The translations under genes were made by a program, and so were the position numbers. Of a DNA stretch of 64,000 nt, positions 58,051 to 64,000 are shown piece by piece. This DNA comes from Podospora bellae-mahoneyi (Eukaryota > Ascomycota > Sordariomycetes > Sordariales > Podosporaceae), in the NCBI RefSeq assembly GCF_035222275.1, contig NC_085884.1:1240001-1304000 (forward strand), given 5' to 3'. The notes under the pieces were generated by a model. It did not search any database, had not been told where the DNA came from, and saw nothing but the letters and a program-made list of their open reading frames with translations. The first letter of the stretch is position 1, and every line of letters begins with the position of its first letter.

Positions 58051-59887
58051 TCAGCTGCATCGACCGTATCCTCTCTGACACCCAGTGCTGCAGTGCGCAC
58101 TCGTTGTCCCGCAGAAGTCACCAGCGCTGCAGCATTGATTCTTGAAGTCGCCACCGTTGCATGTCCACCCGCCCTTACTTGGGCCACAGCTGCCATCAAC
58201 AGAGGGTATTTTGCTGGTAAGACAGGCACTCGAGAAGGTCTTCTGGCTATTGTCATTGTCTGTCGGGCACACAACATATCAAGAGAACAAGAACCTGGAA
58301 TGTTAGGTAGCTTACCATCCTTGACCGTAGTGATTAGCAGTTCCGCCACAATTCCCAGTGGCTGAACAACAGTTCCCAAACGCCGATCCCACACACGTCT
58401 TTCAATTGGAGCCGCATTTTCCATCAGTCGAAATGCTCCCGCTTCCACTTGAGCAAGTGCCAAAGCTGGGCTGGCAGCCAACGCCACAGTGGTCCGTTGT
58501 TCCACCGCAATTACCAGACGGCGAACAGCAGTTTCCAAATCCTGAGCCTGTGCAAGTCTTCCCGTTGGATCCGCACTTGCCATCAGTGGAATAGTGCCAC
58601 TACCGCTGTTGCATGTCCCGTAGCTGCTTTGGCAGCCAGCACCGCAGCGCGCAGTAGTGGTACCGCAGTTGCCGCTGGACGAACAGCAATTACCAAATCC
58701 TGAGCCTATGCACGTCTTCTTGTTCACAGAGCCGCATGTACCATCGGTCGAGATGGAACCACTTCCACCGCTGCAGGTCCCGAACCCGCTCTGACAACCA
58801 GCGCTACAGTGATCCGTCGTGCTTCCACAGAAGCCATTCTGGGAACACAGTTGCTGAAGCCGGATCCAGTGCAGGTTTTGCCGTTTCTGGTACCGCACTC
58901 CCCATCCGTCGAGATCGAATTACTGCCACTGGAACAGGTCCCGAAGCCGCTCTGGCAACCAGCACTGCAGTGTTCCGTCGTGCAACCACAGAAGCCATTC
59001 CGAGAGCAGCAGTTTCCAAAGCCAGAGCCCGTACAAGTTCTACCATTCCTTGTCCCACACTCCCCGTCATCCGAGATGGAACCGCTCCCGCCGTTATATG
59101 TGCCAAAACCACACTGACAACCTGCACCACAGTGATCACTGGTACCGCCACACCATCCTCCTGCCGAACAACAGTCTCCAAAGCCAGAATCAGTGCAGGT
59201 CTTGCCATTGGCACCGCATTGACCGTCGGTGGAAATATTTCCTGTCCCAGCATCACAAGTCCCAAAGCCAGACTGACAACCGGCCGCGCAGCGATCAGTG
59301 ATGTTGCCGCATCAGCCTCCCGACGTGCAGCAGTCGCCAAAGCCGGACCCAGCGCAAGTCTTGTCACCGTTTGCAGGGCCGCACGAGCCGTCAGGACTGA
59401 CGTTAAACTCAGTGCAGATGCCGAAAAGAGGTTTGCAGCCGGCACCGCAGTGTCCAGGCGAGTCTCCGCACCAGTTGGCAGATGAGCAGCAGGAACCAAA
59501 GCCTGAGTTGGTGCAGTTGTACAAGTTGGGATAGCCACAAGAGCCGTCGGGTGAGGGGACGCCAGTCCAATGGATATTGCAGTTGCCGTAGCCATGCTGG
59601 CTGTTTTTTTGATGTGTCTTGTAAACAGATGGGCATTGGAACGGAGGGAAAGGAAGTACTCACCAGCCATCTCCACAGGCGTCTTTAAATCCACAGCGTC
59701 CATCGGCACCACAGCCGGCTCCCCAGGTAGGCGTGCAGACTTAGTCCTCTAATGATTTAGGGCCACAGCTGCCATCGTCGGTGAGGACGCCCGTTTGCCA
59801 TGCTGGAGGGTCGCCGGGACTCTGGGATAGGACACCGCCGAGGTTTCCGGCGAGGAGCACCAAAAGGGTGGCCCATGAAACGCGCAT
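58051..59887 (-). pseudogene. secreted multi-domain chitin-binding protein (hevein/ChtBD1 repeats), broken
   Basis: The ATG at 59887 starts a signal peptide (RVSWATLLVLLAGNLGGVLS). After a short Cys-containing N-terminal part (GAGCGADGRCGFKDACGDGW) and a probable intron near 59.65 kb, about eight tandem type-1 chitin-binding (hevein, PF00187) domains follow. Each has the pattern GxCG...TCxGSGFGNCCS...GxCG...HCGAGCQSGFGTC. The last one ends YGRCS near 58051. The repeats fall in more than one frame and there are several breaks, so the gene looks inactive. It lies back to back with a GH18 chitinase, the usual arrangement of killer-toxin-like chitinase loci in filamentous fungi. Repeat-to-repeat recombination could explain part of the damage. 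Confidence 0.72.
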
Positions 59888-60629
59888 CAGATAGGGTCCG
59901 CTCAATGTCGGGCTTTTGTCTGTCGTGTGATTAATTGGTCAAGATAAAAGGTTAGAAGGGGCGAGTCACCATGGTCCACTGCGTTACGCCTCACCTTACA
60001 GCGTCTAGTGGGAGAGTTGATCATGATATGGTTGACAACCTCTCTCTCACCCTCGAGCAACAATAGAGCTCCAACATGGCACTCACATGGGAATGGGCGG
60101 CAAATGTCCGATGCTCCCACTTTGGTCCCCGGATTGATAGTTTTGACGGCAGCATGGCCTTGGCGTGCCCATATCAGACCTCTGGCACAAGTCCGTCAAG
60201 TCCGGTCTTTGGATCAGCGCGTGTTCCAGACGTGCTCCGGGTGACATCGGGCTGGGCAGTAGCCCCTTTCTTTCTAGAGCGACTGTACTTGCCGGGATCG
60301 GGATTGGAGTTTTCGGGGCGACGCGGCCCGGATACTCCGCTAGGAGCCCGATTGCTGACGGAAGGTCAGCGAGTTGAACAAGTAGTCGCGAGTGACGGAA
60401 AATCACCTGAGAATATCTTCATGTTTGCCACATGCAAGAGAACTCCGATCCCAGCTAGGTAGGTCCTTGCTAATGTTGCGAATTTCCCGTACTCTTGACT
60501 CCAGACTCCTGGTAACGAGAGCAAGAAGAAGTTGATAAACATGTGTATAGTCCCAGCACAGCACTGGTATTCCTCATACTGGAAGAAGGTCCTGTCGAGC
60601 ATCTAGCCTGAAGTGCCTGCCCTGTGAGG
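59888..60629. other. divergent intergenic region of the chitinase locus
   Basis: 742 bp between the divergent starts of the chitin-binding gene and the chitinase gene. It probably contained both promoters. I see no further gene. Confidence 0.5.
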
Positions 60630-63600
60630 ATGACACTGGCAGGTATTAGTTGGACCGGCACAGGCCTTTGGGCCGCTGCTGTGCTCCCGCTCCTTCTGTG
60701 CGTGTCGCCGCTTCTTCATTCTTCTACAACAAACATCAATGTCGTCATCGCACCCAACACCCAAAATCTGCCTCGGGATGCTGCTGCCATCTCGATTGAG
60801 CGCCGTGACACTGCCGCCATTCCCGACGCTCGTCGTGGCCTTGCCCACACCAACCCCCTCAAGCTCACCCCTCACGAGCCTCTTCTTTGCGAGGAACCTG
60901 TCGAAGGGTCATCTCCCGACCTGTCAAGACGTTCTGAAGGCTTGTCAAAGCGGCGAGACGGGCCGTTGTACTGCCATGACGGCCCCTGCATTGACAACAC
61001 TGCTGCGGCCCCGACAATGTCTGCGGCTTTGGCCCTGATTTCTGCGGGGAGGGCCGTCGTTCCAATTGCAACGCGGGGGCCATGTGCGGCGAGCCCAGCG
61101 AGTTTGCTGAGATGCCTTGCGGAATGAAATTGTATTGCTCGGCCAGCGGCTGGTGCGGTGTGAGTATATACTTACTTGTGTGCTTTTCTGAGCGACTGCT
61201 GACTGTCTACCTAGTCGACCGAGTCTTATTGCCACAATGCCGACCCCTTGCGAGGCACGCTGCCCTGTCAGGCCTGATACGGTTCCTGCTACATTACAGC
61301 CCCCCCATCGTGCCCCTACGGCGGTGGCAGTACAGGTGGCCGTCACATCGGATACTATCAGTCTTGGAACGTTCGCAACCTCCTCTGCAACAAGGTGTCT
61401 CCCAGACAGCTGAACATCACCGGATACACTCACTTGTTCTACTCATTTGCCTCCATAGACCCGGTCACCTACAAGATCGCCCATGCTCATCCCGATGATC
61501 CAGCCATTATGCGCGAGTTCACCAGCCTCGCCAAGCCCGGACTGAAGACATGGATTGCCATTGGCGGCTTTGACTTCAGTGACAAGGGCACGCCCACTCA
61601 CTTCACCTGGAGCAGGATGGTTGCCGACTACGGCCGTCGTGCTGCCTTCATCTCGTCGGCGAAGGACTACATGGACGAGTACGGCTTCACTGGTGTCGAC
61701 ATTGACTGGGAGTATCCCGGTGGCCCTGACCGAGGCGGAAATAAACTAGCTGACAAGCGCAAGCTCGTTCTGTTGATGAAGGAAATGCGGGCAGCATACG
61801 GCAGCAAGTACGGCATCAGCCTGATCTTGGCGCCCGACTACTGGTATCTGCGTTGGTTCGATGCCAAGGCCACGGAGCCCTACGTCGACTTCTTTGGCTT
61901 CATGTCGTACGATTTGCATGGTTCGTGGGATGACGACGTCAAGGCTTTGGGTAGCAAGGTCCGTGGCCAAGCCGACATTCGCGAGATTTTCGAGAACACA
62001 AAGCCGCTCTGGTTTGACGGGCTGAACCCAGCCAAGCTCAACTTTGGTCTGGCGCTGTACGGCCGCGGCAACACCCTGGCATACCCAACTTGCAACCAGC
62101 TGCTGTGTCTGTTCTCCGGGGGCAGCAATCCGGCACCATGCACCAATTTTGAGGGTGTCATGTCACTCCACGAGATCCAGCAGTTGATTGATAGGAAGGG
62201 TCTCACACCGCAGTACCTCCCTGATGCCATGATGAAGCAGATCACCTGGGATGATCAGTGGATTGGTTACGACGATGATGAAACATTCGCCGCCAAGAAA
62301 GCATGGGCCGACTCGAGATGCTTTGGCGGCACCATGGCCTGGAGCATCGACTTTCAACTGGCTTGGTCCGGTGATTCTGAGGACGAGAAGTACGGCGATG
62401 TTGTACACATTGGTCAAGAGGTGTTTGAGACTCCGGCTGCACAATGCCAAGCTCCCTGCATCATGGTCTTCCCTCCTAGCAGTTTATCTGAACCCAAAGT
62501 CATCACCATGCAGCCCTACACGGCCACGTTGGAGGTCGGCACCACCACCACGACCCTGGTCTCCGTGAGCACAACGAGCACCACGACTGTCACGGCTGTT
62601 AACTTCTTCAATCACTACGTCACAAGCGGACAGCAGCCCGGTGCAGTGGTCACTATACGACCGAACTTCCAGCCGCCGTCCATCATGCTGGTAGTGACTG
62701 GCCAGGACGGACAGACAACCTCGAGAACTGTTCTGCCCCCGCCTCTGGGTAGTGGCGCTTCTGATGGCGGTTACGGCGGTGATCCAACCACGACCTCTGT
62801 AATGGTTTCCAGCACAACAAGCTTTGTTGGGCCCGAGAATCCGCCAGTACCAACACCCGTAGTTGGTCTTGAAGACCTTTACGTGGAAGATGAGGACGAT
62901 GACCTCCCGACCCCAACTATCGACTATCCCGGGTTTCCGCCTGATGCGACAGAAATTATCGAACCCGTGATCGAAACCGATATCCCTCCACCCCCTGGCA
63001 AGACTCGTATCAAGTGTGACGCGTGGTTCTTCAATCTTTGCATCGACTGGCCCGAACTTGACTTGACATCAAGATCTTCTAGCAGGACATTGAGCTTCCC
63101 CAGGGCGAAGATTTTGGCCCGGGCCCGCTTCCCTCCCGCTTCATCAAGCGGCCACCTAGCTGGGCGTTTGGCTGCCGCACACCTCCGTGCTCTCTTCCGC
63201 CGTGGCCCAAGATTAGGCGCGGGGGCGGTGGCGGGATGCTTCCTATCACACGGCTCCAAACACCTGCAAACCAGTAATAGCAACACTCACCGTCTTGACA
63301 ACCTCGTATGGTACAACAACGACTCAAGGCACCGTTTGAACCATCATAACACGCACCATGTCGAACGAGTTCCCTATTCTTGGCTGTTCCCTCACGGACG
63401 CCACCTTCAGTGTATCCGAAACCGCCTCCGCAACACTGCAACCCACCCCCAGATCGCTGGATGAGCGGGCTGTGCTCGAAGACATACCGTCCGAGCTGAA
63501 AGAAGATGACGACACTGCTGGGTCTGAAACCAGGCTCAAGCTGTTTGGGCGGGACTGCGAGACGAACATGATGGATGTCATCTTCATTCCTACAGAACCC

Positions 63601-64000
63601 CTGAGCACTAATATTCGATTCCGTCAGCAGCTAGAGGTTTCTAGGATGGAGGGTCATGTTGGACCCGCGGCTGGCCTGTGAACCCCGTTTGGAACGTTCA
63701 GAGCCTTTATGGGCAATGCATTATCCAGCCGAAGCCTGGCCAGCCTTCCCACTTCACGGAACCTACAAGGTTAGCAACCATCACATCCGCACCCGCCGGC
63801 GGCGGCGCTCCGTTGCCTACAAATTGCATCTCATCCACCACCACCAGATTCTGTAGTGGCGACCGCCAGGGCCAAATATGCGGCCTCGCCACTGTATATG
63901 TGGCCGCGTCATGCCCGGAAGGCTCCATCTGTAGCCCAGGGAATCTTCCTCCCCTCCCTGGACCGACATCGTTGCATTGCACCAGCCCGTAGTTCTCCAC
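60630..64000 (+). pseudogene. killer-toxin-like GH18 chitinase (subgroup C), broken, runs off the window
   Basis: A large secreted chitinase of the type related to the alpha subunit of yeast killer toxins. In order: signal peptide from the ATG at 60630 (LWAAAVLPLLLCVSPLL), a hevein-type chitin-binding region around 60980-61230 with an intron (about 61160-61215, GTGAGT donor, CTAG acceptor), then the GH18 catalytic domain at about 61340-62420. The domain contains YTHLFYSFASIDP, LKTWIAIGGFDFS, the active-site FTGVDIDWEYPGG, FFGFMSYDLHGSWDDDV and the late GGTMAWSIDFQLAW. A Thr/Ser-rich linker (62500-62900) and a Pro-rich acidic region follow, with C-terminal cysteine-bearing sequence reaching the window edge. 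The catalytic core is a long open frame, but the gene as a whole has several breaks and is best seen as a recent fossil. Confidence 0.75.

Overview
The window looks like a piece of a filamentous ascomycete chromosome, most likely from a sordariomycete of the Sordariales/Chaetomiaceae kind. This rests on several signs: introns of about 40-67 nt with GTRAGT donors and CTAAC-type branch sites, a heterokaryon-incompatibility (HET) gene remnant, a chitinase with chitin-binding domains, tRNA genes with short introns, and a 19-kb block with the CpA-to-TpA signature of repeat-induced point mutation (RIP). Species cannot be named from the sequence alone.

Left arm (1-16.6 kb): a frameshifted GH30 endo-beta-1,6-galactanase, a broken fragment of an uncharacterised fungal gene, a NodB-type polysaccharide deacetylase, two tandem intron-bearing tRNA-Pro genes, and an identical inverted pair of tRNA-Gly genes that brackets an alpha-acetolactate decarboxylase and a conserved secreted protein. 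Next come a five-exon cytochrome P450 and a PhyH-type dioxygenase on the same strand, which may form a small metabolic pair. A tRNA-Lys with an intron follows. The arm ends in a graveyard of regulators: the C-terminal part of a fungal transcription factor, a HET C-terminus on the other strand, and a damaged Zn2Cys6 finger.

Centre (17.0-37.9 kb): repeat DNA. Two LTRs lie in opposite orientation at 17.0-17.6 kb. They are followed by an AT-rich relic, which was split by a 19.45-kb LTR retroelement (minus orientation, Ty3/Gypsy, 383-bp LTRs, ATATA target duplication). That element is itself interrupted by a second Ty3/Gypsy element of 11.8 kb (plus orientation, 361-bp LTRs). Both are RIP-degraded and dead. 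The outer edges of each LTR pair are much cleaner than the interiors, suggesting two successive insertion-and-RIP rounds. Two tRNA-like modules 200 bp apart sit inside the outer element.

Right arm (38-64 kb): a small secreted protein (DUF7907-like), a 4.5-kb gene-poor stretch with tRNA-like relics and a possible recombinase-like fragment, an Asn-rich secreted cysteine protein, then a solid housekeeping core: DNA polymerase epsilon catalytic subunit (three exons, 2253 aa), divergent from COX20. Two uncharacterised proteins follow. The window ends in a divergent pair made of a secreted multi-hevein-domain chitin-binding protein and a killer-toxin-like GH18 chitinase. Both members carry frame breaks and appear to be decaying together. 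I see no CRISPR array or prokaryotic-style operon.
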